Assembly (NCBI RefSeq): GCF_001439845.1
Contig: NZ_JYLO01000011.1
Coordinates: 266,839-330,838, forward strand
Length of the DNA: 64,000 nucleotides
DNA from: Pseudomonas lactis
GTDB lineage: Bacteria > Pseudomonadota > Gammaproteobacteria > Pseudomonadales > Pseudomonadaceae
Direction of reading: 5' to 3'
Under the pieces are notes generated by a model. It did not search any database and was not told the DNA's origin. It was given only the letters and a program-made list of their open reading frames with translations. A program made the translations under genes and the position numbers. Shown here piece after piece: positions 34,174 through 42,589 of the stretch; positions within the stretch are counted from its first letter, which is position 1, and each line of letters begins with the position of its first letter.

Positions 34174-37100
34174 TCAGGAGGTTGTTTTTGCGGCCTGCAC
34201 GGCCAGGGTCAGTTGGCGTACCAGCCGCGCCAACTCGTCTTTTTCTTCATCGATGATGGCCTGGCGACGCTCCAGATAAAGGTCCGAGCGTCGGTCCGAC
34301 TCTTCCCGATTCAACCTCTCGATCTTATGGCGCGTCGTGGCGCTGATCGTTGCAAAGGGCTCGGGTAAATGGCGGGCCATGAACTCGATCCAGAACGGCT
34401 CGGTCATCAGCGCGTTGATTGCCGCATCGCTGGCCTTTAGCCGTTGCAGCTTCTGGCGTGCGCGGCGTATGTCCTGTGGCTTCACCCATCGCTCTGCTGA
34501 GTACAGCATCTCCTCAGGCCCGATCGGCAAGTTGAATTCCTCGGCCAGGGCGATGCGCAGGTGTAGTTTGACTTCCACATCGTCCGGTTCTTTTCCGGCG
34601 GCACGCAGCGCCAATATGTGCGCGTCGGCGAATTGATCCAGCTCACGCAAGAAAAACACGCGGTTGGCCAAATCCATCAAATCACGACTGGCTTGCAGCG
34701 TGGCGGGCTGCACCTTGGCGATGTGGCGCAGGTGGGTGATTTCCATGTCGATGAACGTCAGCAACGCACCGTCGCCGCAGGTGCCGGCCAAATAGGTGTT
34801 AAGGAAGACTTCGTTACGCAACTGCGTGGAGTTGCCCATCGCCTCCAGCAGCTTCCAGACCCTTTCAGTCAAGGCGGGGCGTGCCGATGTATTGCTGTAG
34901 GCATACGCCTGGGTCAAATCCCGCAGTACCCGGAACGCATCATCCGGGCTGGGCTCTTCGATAGACAGCAATTGGTCCCACAGGGTGCGGCGCTGCACAT
35001 GTTGCTCAACCGGTACGCCACTCAGCCAATTGGCAAAGTCTGCTTCGCGGGGCGGTTGGTGGGTGATGCCTGGCAGAGGGCCACCCAGGGCGGCGGTACG
35101 GTTGGCGTGCGCTCCGATGCGGGCGAGGGTCTCGGCATCCAGTGGGTTGTCATGCAACTGGATATCCAGGTTCACCTGAACTCTGCGTCCGGGCTGGAAC
35201 AGCGTGTTCGGCAAGGTCGTCAGGCGGTTTTCCTGGAGTAACAGGCGGTTCAGGACGGGCCTGTCGTCGGCTCCCAAGGGCCACTGGTCGATCTGGGTAT
35301 TGCGCAGGTTAAGGATGCGCAACTGGTCCATGGCGCTGACATCCGGTGCCAGGCCCAGAGGGTTGTCGTTCAGGTTCAATTCGCGCAGCGAGGTCATTTG
35401 CGCCAGGCGTTGGCGTGCGTCTGCGTCCAGGGTGATGTGGTTGCCGCCCAGGTTGAGTACTTCCAGATGGCGCATCTCGGTTATTTGCGTTGGTAACTCG
35501 CTGAGCAGGCAGTCGATGTTCAGTTGACGCAGGTTGGCAAAGCGGCTGAGGAAGGCATTGCCGGTCGCCGGGAATGTATTGCCCGAGATGTGCAGGTCTT
35601 CGATGTGTTCAAAGCCTCGAGTGCCGAGGATGAAATCAGCATCGGGCAGATTGTTGTCTTCCAATTGCAGATGTAAGAAATGGCGTTCGAAGAAATCATA
35701 GCTGCGCGATCTAGGGGTTTCATGGCGCCAGGCTTGGCGGATATGCTGGGCCAGGTAGCGCCGCCGCCCCAGGTTCAACCCCATAGGATCGGTGGCCGGG
35801 TCGTCGATGGGCTGCAGGGTTTCGGCCCAGCGCGTCAGGCCGTGGTCCAGGGTGGCGTATTCGGCTTCGCGGCGCTCCAGTTCCAGCAGGGTGGCGGGGG
35901 CCGACAAGTCCAGTGATTCGATCAATAGCTCGGCCTGTTCCACGCTGAAGCTGGGATAGAGTTTTTGTACCTTACGCACCAGGTCCGCAGTCCTCGGGCC
36001 ACGGAACGGCCAGAGGTTTTGCAGTGAAAGTGGATAGGCCACGAATGAGCTGTCCACCTTCATCGGCGGTTGCAACCATGGCGGTATCGCGGGCAGGTCG
36101 AGCAACCGCTTGATCGCCACGCGTTGGTTCAGCGCCAGGTCTGCAACGCGTGATTGCAGTGTGGCCAGGTCGAACCGATCGGCCATGCCCAACGCTGTAC
36201 ATTCGCTGGGTGACAGCAGCAGGACAATGGCGCTCAGCAGGTCGCCAGTGCTGTTGGCCGGATCGTTGAGCGTGCGGCCTTGCGGGTCGAGGGCACGATA
36301 ACGGCCACCCACCCGGATGAGGGCGCGGCGGTCGGTGCCGGTGAGGTGCCCGCCACTTTCCAGCAGGCGCCCGGTGTCGGTGTCCTTGTGGATGTCCAGG
36401 CGCAACTGTGCAGGCCAGCCGTTGAGTGACTTGAGCATATGCAAGGTGATGGTGTCGCTGTCGGGGTTCATCAGAGTGGTCAGGTACAGGCCCTCGTAGG
36501 CGCGGTTCAAGCGCAGGTCGTGCGCGGTCAGGCGCGCCTGTTCAGCCAGGCGCAGGCCGACCTGGTTTTTGTCCTGCAGTTGGCGTTGCTCCTTGATCGT
36601 GGCCTGGCCGAGGATGGCTCGGACGGCGCTCACAGGCAGTTGCGGATGATGCTGTTTCAGGCGCGTTTCCAGCAGCGTGCCAGGCTGCTCGCTTTGCGCG
36701 TAGAACTGCTCGAACAGTTGGGCTCTTTCGCGATAGGCGTATTCGGCGATGCGTTTGGCCAGCTTGAACTGGCGCTCTTCGACGGTGGCGGGCAGCTCCC
36801 CCAACAGTGCTTGAACCAAGGTGTCGTTGAGCGCCGCATCGTAAATCGGCGTGGTGCCACGCGCATTGCCTTGGGATACACGAATGATTTGCACGGGGGC
36901 CTTGACCTTGGCGGGGTACTGGACCAGCACCTGATTGCGTTTATCCACCACTTGCAACGCATGGCTGTCGGGCCAGCCAGGCAGTAAACTCAACAGCATC
37001 AACTGCAGGGTAGGCCGGGCGTTATGGCGGGCCGATGCGGTGGTCATCGCCTGGATGAAATGCAAAATCTGCCGCTCGATGCCTACGCGCTTGGTGGTGT

Positions 37101-40100
37101 CCTCCAGCAGCGGCGGAGGCGGCAGGCCGGCACTGTGCACCTCGCGCAGGGCTCGGGCCGGCGTGTCGGTAATGGCGAGGATGCGCGCCGAGGTGGGCTG
37201 GTCGACATGGGCGTTTTCAGGCCCGAGACGATAGAGCAAACGGTGATCATCCCAGCTCATCGGGTCTTCGCTCGCCAAGCGCCAGGCGCCGTGCCGGTTA
37301 TGTTCGAGCAGCGGGGTATCGACCCCCACTTTCTGGGGGTGCTTGAGTCGCCATTTGAGCCGTTGTTCGTCAAACGTGATCGGATACAACGAGCCGTAGA
37401 GGCTGATCAGTTGTTGATCCTGCCACGCATAGATGCCCTCGGCATTGGCCTGGAGTTCAGCCGGCAACACCAGAGATTGTTCGTATTGACCCAGGGAGCC
37501 GTTGAGCAGGCTGACATAGCCTTCGGGGCTGCGTTGCGCGCTCATCAGGTCCCCCAGGGTTTTACGCAAGCCCTTGGCGTCGGTGTCGGCATTCATGCCC
37601 AGGCGGGTGCGTTCATGGGGTTGCAACACCGAACCGATTGCCAGGTAGAAACTGTCGATGGCCGGCGACACCGCAATGGAGCCGGCATTGCGCATGTCGT
37701 ACGCCTTGTAGCGGCCCTCGCCGTAATGCAGCAGCTCCACGGTGGTGTCGTCCGGGCTGCTGGAGACATAGCGATTGGGCGGCGTGCCATTGACCATTTC
37801 GGTCACTACGAAGTGGCGGTTGAACCACTTGCGCAGCAGGCTTGAGGCGAACTCCCTGGCCCATTGATCGTTGTCCGGGTTGAACGGGCGTGGGTGGTAC
37901 AGGCCGTCGATGGCGGCGTCGATGCGCAAGGCAGTGCGGTGTTGTTCCAGCAGTTGCCGGGTCTCGGTGGGCAGGCTGGCGTCGTGCAGGAAACGTGTTT
38001 GTTGCGATGGGGTGAGCGGTTGGTGTTCCAGCAGTTGCGCAACGTTGGCCGGGGTGAGCGGTGGGTACAGCTCATGGAGTTTGCGCAGCAGCGGCGTGAC
38101 GATTACCAACGGCTGCGCCACCTTGATAGGTAGCAAGTCGCGCGCCGCTTGGCCCACTGGCACTTCATGCCTGGCATAGCCGGCATAACGAGTCAGGGCC
38201 TGGAACAGGTCCAGGCGTCGTGTCTGGACCAGGGCGCTGATCTGCACGCGCAGGCGCGCAGTGCGCTGGGCGGTAGTCAAATGCGGGCTGCCAGCTTTGC
38301 CCAGTACGGAGCCCGGTGGTTGCTGGCGCAGGATCAGTCCAAGCAGTTGCTCATCGGTATCAGGGCGCCCATCGAGGCCGGTGTAAGTGCCATCGTCACG
38401 GCGCTTGAGGCTGATGAGTGTGGTCGCCGGGGCGTGCTGTTCAATGGCGCCGTAGGTTTCGCTCAACGAGCCGTCGGCAGTGTGCACGTTGATCAAGGCG
38501 CCGGTCGGCCATTCCGGCAATTGGGTCAGCAGGCACAACACCGCGCCGTCGGCGTGGGGCGGCATGTGTCCGCGGCGATGGAACTGCGTGATGAGCTGCT
38601 CGATCACCCGGTCGGCTTGCAACCGGCGCACCCCTTCGACGAGGTTGACCGGCGTGGCTTGGCCCTGCCAGATGGCATCCAGGGTGCTGCGCGTGGTGGC
38701 TGTGCTGCGCAGCAAAGTCTCCATGGCTTGAGCGGGCACGGCGGTCGAGCCGTTGGGCAACATGCGTTCGGCCAACTGTACGTTGCTCAGGGTGTGTGCG
38801 TTGTTCAAGTCCAGCGTCCACGCGCCCAAGTGTGGGTCGTACACGATGGGCGGTGCGAAGCCGCCGCGATGATCATTCTTGAGTACGAAGCGCATGAGGC
38901 TGCTGTCGTAGCCAACCTCCACCACATGTTTTTGCTCGGTGTGCCGCAGCCATGCGTAGTGTTTTTCCCGCAGCGAATAGATGCCTTGGGTGTTGGCTAC
39001 CTGGCCGTCGAGTAGGTGCTGATCGAGGATTGCATAGGAGCTGATATCCGGTTTCCACAGCGTGTGAGTGCCATCGCTGCGTATCACTTTGCGCGGGTTG
39101 CCCAGATGGTCGAGCAGTGCGTTCATGCGCCGGCGATGAATGCTGCCGGCGGTGGAAGTCAGCAGGCCGTTGACTGCCAGGTCGGCGACATCCCCCATGG
39201 CCGCGGCAAAGTTGGCGGCCTCACCCTTGAGCGCTTCGTTCACGCCTTGGATGATGCTGTGGCCCAGGCTACCGAACACTGCCACCTGCATGATCCTGGT
39301 CATGCCGGTCACGCCTCCCGGCACGGGGGTAAGCAATAGCTCCAGGACTTCGGCGGCAATGGCTGCGGCGCCATCAATCACAGCTTGCACGTCCCGGTCT
39401 GCGCGGCTTTGAGCCAGTGTCGCCAGGTTGGCCTGGAACTGCTGAACCAGCGAACCGGTCAAGGTGTTTACCAGCGAAGCGTGGCGTGAGCGCTTGGGCA
39501 ATGCACTGAAGCGCAGGTCGCTCAGGGTGCTTTCCGGGAACAGGTAATGGAGGCTGTCGTACAGGAAAGAAGCGGCGGCAGACAAGCCTGGCGGGCGCTG
39601 TTCCTCGTGGAGCAGGCGCTTGAATTCGTTGAGTTCAACCAGCGGTAACTGGCGAGCAAACCATCCCAGGTCGTGCTTGCGATGACTGTCTTTGAGTTGC
39701 GCCACAAACTGCGCATTGGCGCTGCTCGCATCGGGGTGATAACGCAGGGCTCCCTCGGGGCGGAAGGGGAAATAGGAAACCACCCCCAGGCTGCCCACGG
39801 GAATCAGCAACAGCGGCAGCGGCACAGCGGTGGCGGGTGGTGCAAGGGTCACCTCTGGAAATATGCCTGAGGGTTTGCTCATCGCCATTCGTTCGATTGA
39901 GGGATAGGGCTCGTCGCTGTCGATGGCCTGGGTCAGCGTCTGGTAAAGGGCCAGGGTCAGGCCGCTGCTGCTGCGGTTTCGATACGCCTCAAGGGCCTCG
40001 AAACGCAGGCAGGCGCGTGCGCTGGTGCGCAGCAAGGTGTACAGGCTGCCACCGCTGCCCAGTTGCGCGGTGAGCACGCCTTGCAGTTCGCCTCCCAGGT

Positions 40101-40671
40101 CCAGCTCGCGGGTGATCTGGACGAAGGTTTCGACAGTCAGGCTTGGGTCGTCATTGCCGGAAAGGTAGGTGGCATCGACGAAGGTATGCCCGGAGGTCTG
40201 AGGCGTCTGGGTGGCGTAGCCGAAGTTCAGGCAGGCGGCCTCCCACAGGGACATTGTCGATAGATGAGGACGGTATTTCCATTCGTCATAGGCGCGGCGA
40301 AAGCGCCCCTGGCGCTGATCGTTGACGTTACTGCTGCGTGGTTCCCACGGCAGGGGCGGGGTGACCGGCTCCAAGTAGCGGGTGTGCAGCAAGACCTTTT
40401 CCGGGTCCTGGCCGCCGAGCTTTTCGCCCAGGCGTGCCAGGCCCTGAGTCTTGAAGGTATTGATCAACGCGGTGTTTGCGTTGTCAACCGCCGTCAATGC
40501 GGCGTGCGCCTCGCGTTGCAGCCTTAGGTACGTTCGTTGTTGTTCCGGGGTGAGGCTGGCCAGGCTTTGAGTGACGGTCTGGCGGATCATCTCCAGGGCT
40601 TGTTGCCGGTTCCAGGACTCGCTGTCTTGCAGGTTGCCGGATAAGCCGTTGAGGCGTAACTGAGTGGGCAT
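34174..40671 (-). CDS. Giant effector-like protein: dermonecrotic-toxin domain, LRRs and NEL-type E3 ubiquitin ligase
   Basis: About 2165 aa from ATG 40671, chosen because AAAGGAA precedes it and the upstream extension starts with TTG. The N-terminal ~800 residues resemble DUF6543 toxin-domain proteins, with a hydrophobic stretch near 420-490. The middle holds two related modules (about 870-1045 and 1347-1522), each with an LRxxxAxxGLY and a later LGM...DLxxxQR signature. Leucine-rich repeats (about 1677-1825: LRQLNIDCLLSELP, LEVLNLGGNHITL, LRELNLNDNPLGL) lead into a NEL domain. Its catalytic Cys1965 lies in TCGDGALLTF, matching the CxD motif of IpaH/SspH ligases, and VEVKLHLRIALAEEFNLP follows. 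NEL enzymes ubiquitinate host proteins after secretion. No secretion or chaperone genes are adjacent. Confidence 0.78.
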   Translation of the reverse strand: MPTQLRLNGLSGNLQDSESWNRQQALEMIRQTVTQSLASLTPEQQRTYLRLQREAHAALTAVDNANTALINTFKTQGLARLGEKLGGQDPEKVLLHTRYLEPVTPPLPWEPRSSNVNDQRQGRFRRAYDEWKYRPHLSTMSLWEAACLNFGYATQTPQTSGHTFVDATYLSGNDDPSLTVETFVQITRELDLGGELQGVLTAQLGSGGSLYTLLRTSARACLRFEALEAYRNRSSSGLTLALYQTLTQAIDSDEPYPSIERMAMSKPSGIFPEVTLAPPATAVPLPLLLIPVGSLGVVSYFPFRPEGALRYHPDASSANAQFVAQLKDSHRKHDLGWFARQLPLVELNEFKRLLHEEQRPPGLSAAASFLYDSLHYLFPESTLSDLRFSALPKRSRHASLVNTLTGSLVQQFQANLATLAQSRADRDVQAVIDGAAAIAAEVLELLLTPVPGGVTGMTRIMQVAVFGSLGHSIIQGVNEALKGEAANFAAAMGDVADLAVNGLLTSTAGSIHRRRMNALLDHLGNPRKVIRSDGTHTLWKPDISSYAILDQHLLDGQVANTQGIYSLREKHYAWLRHTEQKHVVEVGYDSSLMRFVLKNDHRGGFAPPIVYDPHLGAWTLDLNNAHTLSNVQLAERMLPNGSTAVPAQAMETLLRSTATTRSTLDAIWQGQATPVNLVEGVRRLQADRVIEQLITQFHRRGHMPPHADGAVLCLLTQLPEWPTGALINVHTADGSLSETYGAIEQHAPATTLISLKRRDDGTYTGLDGRPDTDEQLLGLILRQQPPGSVLGKAGSPHLTTAQRTARLRVQISALVQTRRLDLFQALTRYAGYARHEVPVGQAARDLLPIKVAQPLVIVTPLLRKLHELYPPLTPANVAQLLEHQPLTPSQQTRFLHDASLPTETRQLLEQHRTALRIDAAIDGLYHPRPFNPDNDQWAREFASSLLRKWFNRHFVVTEMVNGTPPNRYVSSSPDDTTVELLHYGEGRYKAYDMRNAGSIAVSPAIDSFYLAIGSVLQPHERTRLGMNADTDAKGLRKTLGDLMSAQRSPEGYVSLLNGSLGQYEQSLVLPAELQANAEGIYAWQDQQLISLYGSLYPITFDEQRLKWRLKHPQKVGVDTPLLEHNRHGAWRLASEDPMSWDDHRLLYRLGPENAHVDQPTSARILAITDTPARALREVHSAGLPPPPLLEDTTKRVGIERQILHFIQAMTTASARHNARPTLQLMLLSLLPGWPDSHALQVVDKRNQVLVQYPAKVKAPVQIIRVSQGNARGTTPIYDAALNDTLVQALLGELPATVEERQFKLAKRIAEYAYRERAQLFEQFYAQSEQPGTLLETRLKQHHPQLPVSAVRAILGQATIKEQRQLQDKNQVGLRLAEQARLTAHDLRLNRAYEGLYLTTLMNPDSDTITLHMLKSLNGWPAQLRLDIHKDTDTGRLLESGGHLTGTDRRALIRVGGRYRALDPQGRTLNDPANSTGDLLSAIVLLLSPSECTALGMADRFDLATLQSRVADLALNQRVAIKRLLDLPAIPPWLQPPMKVDSSFVAYPLSLQNLWPFRGPRTADLVRKVQKLYPSFSVEQAELLIESLDLSAPATLLELERREAEYATLDHGLTRWAETLQPIDDPATDPMGLNLGRRRYLAQHIRQAWRHETPRSRSYDFFERHFLHLQLEDNNLPDADFILGTRGFEHIEDLHISGNTFPATGNAFLSRFANLRQLNIDCLLSELPTQITEMRHLEVLNLGGNHITLDADARQRLAQMTSLRELNLNDNPLGLAPDVSAMDQLRILNLRNTQIDQWPLGADDRPVLNRLLLQENRLTTLPNTLFQPGRRVQVNLDIQLHDNPLDAETLARIGAHANRTAALGGPLPGITHQPPREADFANWLSGVPVEQHVQRRTLWDQLLSIEEPSPDDAFRVLRDLTQAYAYSNTSARPALTERVWKLLEAMGNSTQLRNEVFLNTYLAGTCGDGALLTFIDMEITHLRHIAKVQPATLQASRDLMDLANRVFFLRELDQFADAHILALRAAGKEPDDVEVKLHLRIALAEEFNLPIGPEEMLYSAERWVKPQDIRRARQKLQRLKASDAAINALMTEPFWIEFMARHLPEPFATISATTRHKIERLNREESDRRSDLYLERRQAIIDEEKDELARLVRQLTLAVQAAKTTS

Positions 40672-40741
40672 GGCGCCATTTCCTTTGACTGTAGGGTGCA
40701 AAGGCAAATGGAACCATCCCGGTGTCCGGCGGCGTCGCTAA

Positions 40742-41872
40742 CTATGTAGTCGCGACGACGGCGCGGTTGGCGTAGCGTTGGTCCAGGCGCTTGTTCAGGT
40801 CCAGCCAGGCGGCCAATACGCCCATCAACACAGCACCGGCCAAGGCGGTGGATAACTTGATCGCCACGCTGTCGCCCGCCATGGCATTGAGCATATCGGC
40901 CAGTGGCGCCAGCACCACGCCCAGGCAAAACACTTCCAGGGAGTAACGCCCCATCCGCGCCAGTTGCAGGGCCAGCCACTGCTTTGTCCAGCCGACGTCG
41001 GGGAGCAATTTGGCGGTCACGTAGGCCAGGGCCAGGAAGTGCAGCAGGCGCACCGGCGACAGGTCGGTTTTACTGATGGGGTACAGCCATCCGCCAATGA
41101 CGCGTGGCATCCAGGCGTCATGCACCTCGGGCCAGCGCCACGACAGGGTGATCACACAGGTCACCAACACGTAGAGCGCAGCGGCCACAAACAAGGGTTG
41201 GCGCAGCAACGGCCGCGCTTCGGCCGGGCTGGGTGAGCGCAACGCGGCTGCGCCGCCGAGGATGAACAAGCATTGCCAGGTGATGGGGTTGAAGTACCAC
41301 ACCCCGCCGTTGCTCGCGGGCAAATTCCAGCCCTGCCAGGGCGCCAGCAGGTACACCGCCACCGAGATCGCCACCATCACGTTGGGCACATACACCAGCA
41401 GCGGCAGGGTGAGCGGCAGGCTCAGGATCAGCACGATGTACAAGGGCAACGGGTCGGTGAGGTTGGGCTTGAAGCGCAGCAGCAGTTCATCCTGCAAGGC
41501 CTGCTGGGTATTGGTGAGGAAATATTCCAGGCCCATCTCCTGCACCAGGTCGCGGGTCTCGATATGGCTGTTGGCGAAAATCACGATGCCCATCAACAGC
41601 GCCAACAGGAAAATATGCGCCACGTAGAGCGTCCACACCCGACGCAGGATTTTCAGGCAGGCGAAGAGATAGCCATCGCGCTGCAGAATCTTGCCGTAAG
41701 CCAGCACGGCTGCGTAGCCGGCCAGAAACACGAAGATTTCTGCGGCGTCACTGAACCCGAAGTTCTGCACGGTGACATTGGCCAAGGGGTTGTGGGGCAC
41801 GTGATCCCAGAAAATGAAGATCAACGCCAGGCCCCGAAAAAAATCGATGCGCGGGTCGCGTCCGTTCAGCAT
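40742..41872 (-). CDS. OpgC-domain membrane acyltransferase
   Basis: A 376-aa polytopic protein with about ten membrane helices, of the OpgC family, which attaches succinyl groups to periplasmic glucans. The N-terminus RDPRIDFFRGLALIFIFWDH carries the family's Asp and Arg before TM1 and the HVPHN stretch that contains the likely catalytic His. FGFSDAAEIFVFLAGYAAVLAY follows. The start at 41872 was chosen because residues upstream have no family similarity. The gene ends 70 bp before the start of the giant NEL gene on the same strand, so readthrough is possible. Glucan succinylation itself is inferred; opgGH are not nearby. Confidence 0.8.
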   Translation of the reverse strand: MLNGRDPRIDFFRGLALIFIFWDHVPHNPLANVTVQNFGFSDAAEIFVFLAGYAAVLAYGKILQRDGYLFACLKILRRVWTLYVAHIFLLALLMGIVIFANSHIETRDLVQEMGLEYFLTNTQQALQDELLLRFKPNLTDPLPLYIVLILSLPLTLPLLVYVPNVMVAISVAVYLLAPWQGWNLPASNGGVWYFNPITWQCLFILGGAAALRSPSPAEARPLLRQPLFVAAALYVLVTCVITLSWRWPEVHDAWMPRVIGGWLYPISKTDLSPVRLLHFLALAYVTAKLLPDVGWTKQWLALQLARMGRYSLEVFCLGVVLAPLADMLNAMAGDSVAIKLSTALAGAVLMGVLAAWLDLNKRLDQRYANRAVVATT

Positions 41873-42015
41873 GGCAGCGGGCTCTTGAACAAATAGTTGA
41901 ATGACGATAGGTGCGCGCGGGCGTCGCCGCACGTCGGGCGGGCGCAGGTTGGCGGTATTTGTAAGCAATTGCAAAGGCTGGGTATTGCTGAATGTCTCAA
42001 TTGGGCTTGGGGTAC

Positions 42016-42031
42016 CTGTCAAGGTTGACAG
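42016..42031. promoter_or_regulatory. CTGTCA-N4-TGACAG dyad upstream of gtrA
   Basis: CTGTCAAGGTTGACAG, 54 bp before the gtrA ATG. The same arms and spacing recur upstream of bglX at 44961-44976, suggesting one regulator for both promoters. Confidence 0.5.
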
Positions 42032-42085
42032 TAGACGGCGTTTGGCAGCCGTGGCTTGCTTGGCGTAGCCGCACAGGACTGAAGC

Positions 42086-42460
42086 ATGACTCGACTCTGG
42101 AAAGGATTCTCCAGCTACACGCTGATTGGTATCGCCAATACGGTGATCCATTGGCAGCTGTTTTTCATGTTCCGGACAGGGTTTGAGTTGAATCAGGCGC
42201 TGAGTAATTTGTTGGTGTTCTGTGTGGCAGCGTCGTTCTCGTTTTACATCAATGCCCTCTTTACGTTTGATAGCCCCGTTTCCTTGGGCCGCTACTTGCT
42301 GTTCATGACCTGCATGGGCGGCTTGAGCCTGGCTGTGGGATGGTTGGGCGACCATCTGCGTATGCCAGGGATTGTCACCGTGCTGGTGTTTTCGCTGGTC
42401 AGCCTGGTGTGCGGTTTTTTGCTGTCGCACTGTGTGGTGTTTCGCGAGCGTGGACAATGA
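42086..42460 (+). CDS. GtrA-like flippase/membrane protein
   Basis: A 124-aa membrane protein with four predicted helices and the GtrA family pattern (WKGFSSYTLIGIANTVIHW, VAASFSFYINALFTF, VCGFLLSHCVVFRE). GtrA proteins are thought to flip undecaprenyl-phosphate-linked glucose for O-antigen or envelope modification, together with the glucosyltransferase GtrB. Here the partner is reduced to a 28-codon remnant directly downstream (ATGA overlap at 42457-42460), so the pathway is probably broken at this site unless a trans partner exists. A CTGTCA/TGACAG dyad lies 54 bp upstream of the ATG. Confidence 0.82.
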   Translation: MTRLWKGFSSYTLIGIANTVIHWQLFFMFRTGFELNQALSNLLVFCVAASFSFYINALFTFDSPVSLGRYLLFMTCMGGLSLAVGWLGDHLRMPGIVTVLVFSLVSLVCGFLLSHCVVFRERGQ

Positions 42461-42543
42461 AAATCTCGCTGGTGGTGCCACTGTTCAACGAGGAACAAAC
42501 GGTGCGCGTTTTACTGCGCACGCAATGGGCCACGCCCGCATAA
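42457..42543 (+). pseudogene. Truncated GT2 glycosyltransferase (gtrB-like remnant)
   Basis: ATG 42457 overlaps the gtrA stop and encodes MKISLVVPLFNEEQTV, the diagnostic N-terminus of GtrB-type GT2 glycosyltransferases, which normally run to about 310-330 aa. After about 16-20 residues the similarity stops, the frame reads RTQWATPA and ends at TAA 42543. The remaining gene is absent from the window; bglX begins its 3' end 47 bp later on the other strand. This looks like a deletion scar at the bglX-gtrB junction rather than a point mutation. Confidence 0.75.
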
Positions 42544-42589
42544 ACTCGCCGCTGACTGGCCAGGCTCATATGTTTTGAGGCGGTAGTCT

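Noticed and set aside
40672..40741. GGAACC in the gap before the giant NEL gene, as a possible hrp box
   Set aside because: It lies on the plus strand, pointing away from the gene, and no CCACNNA follows at the required distance.
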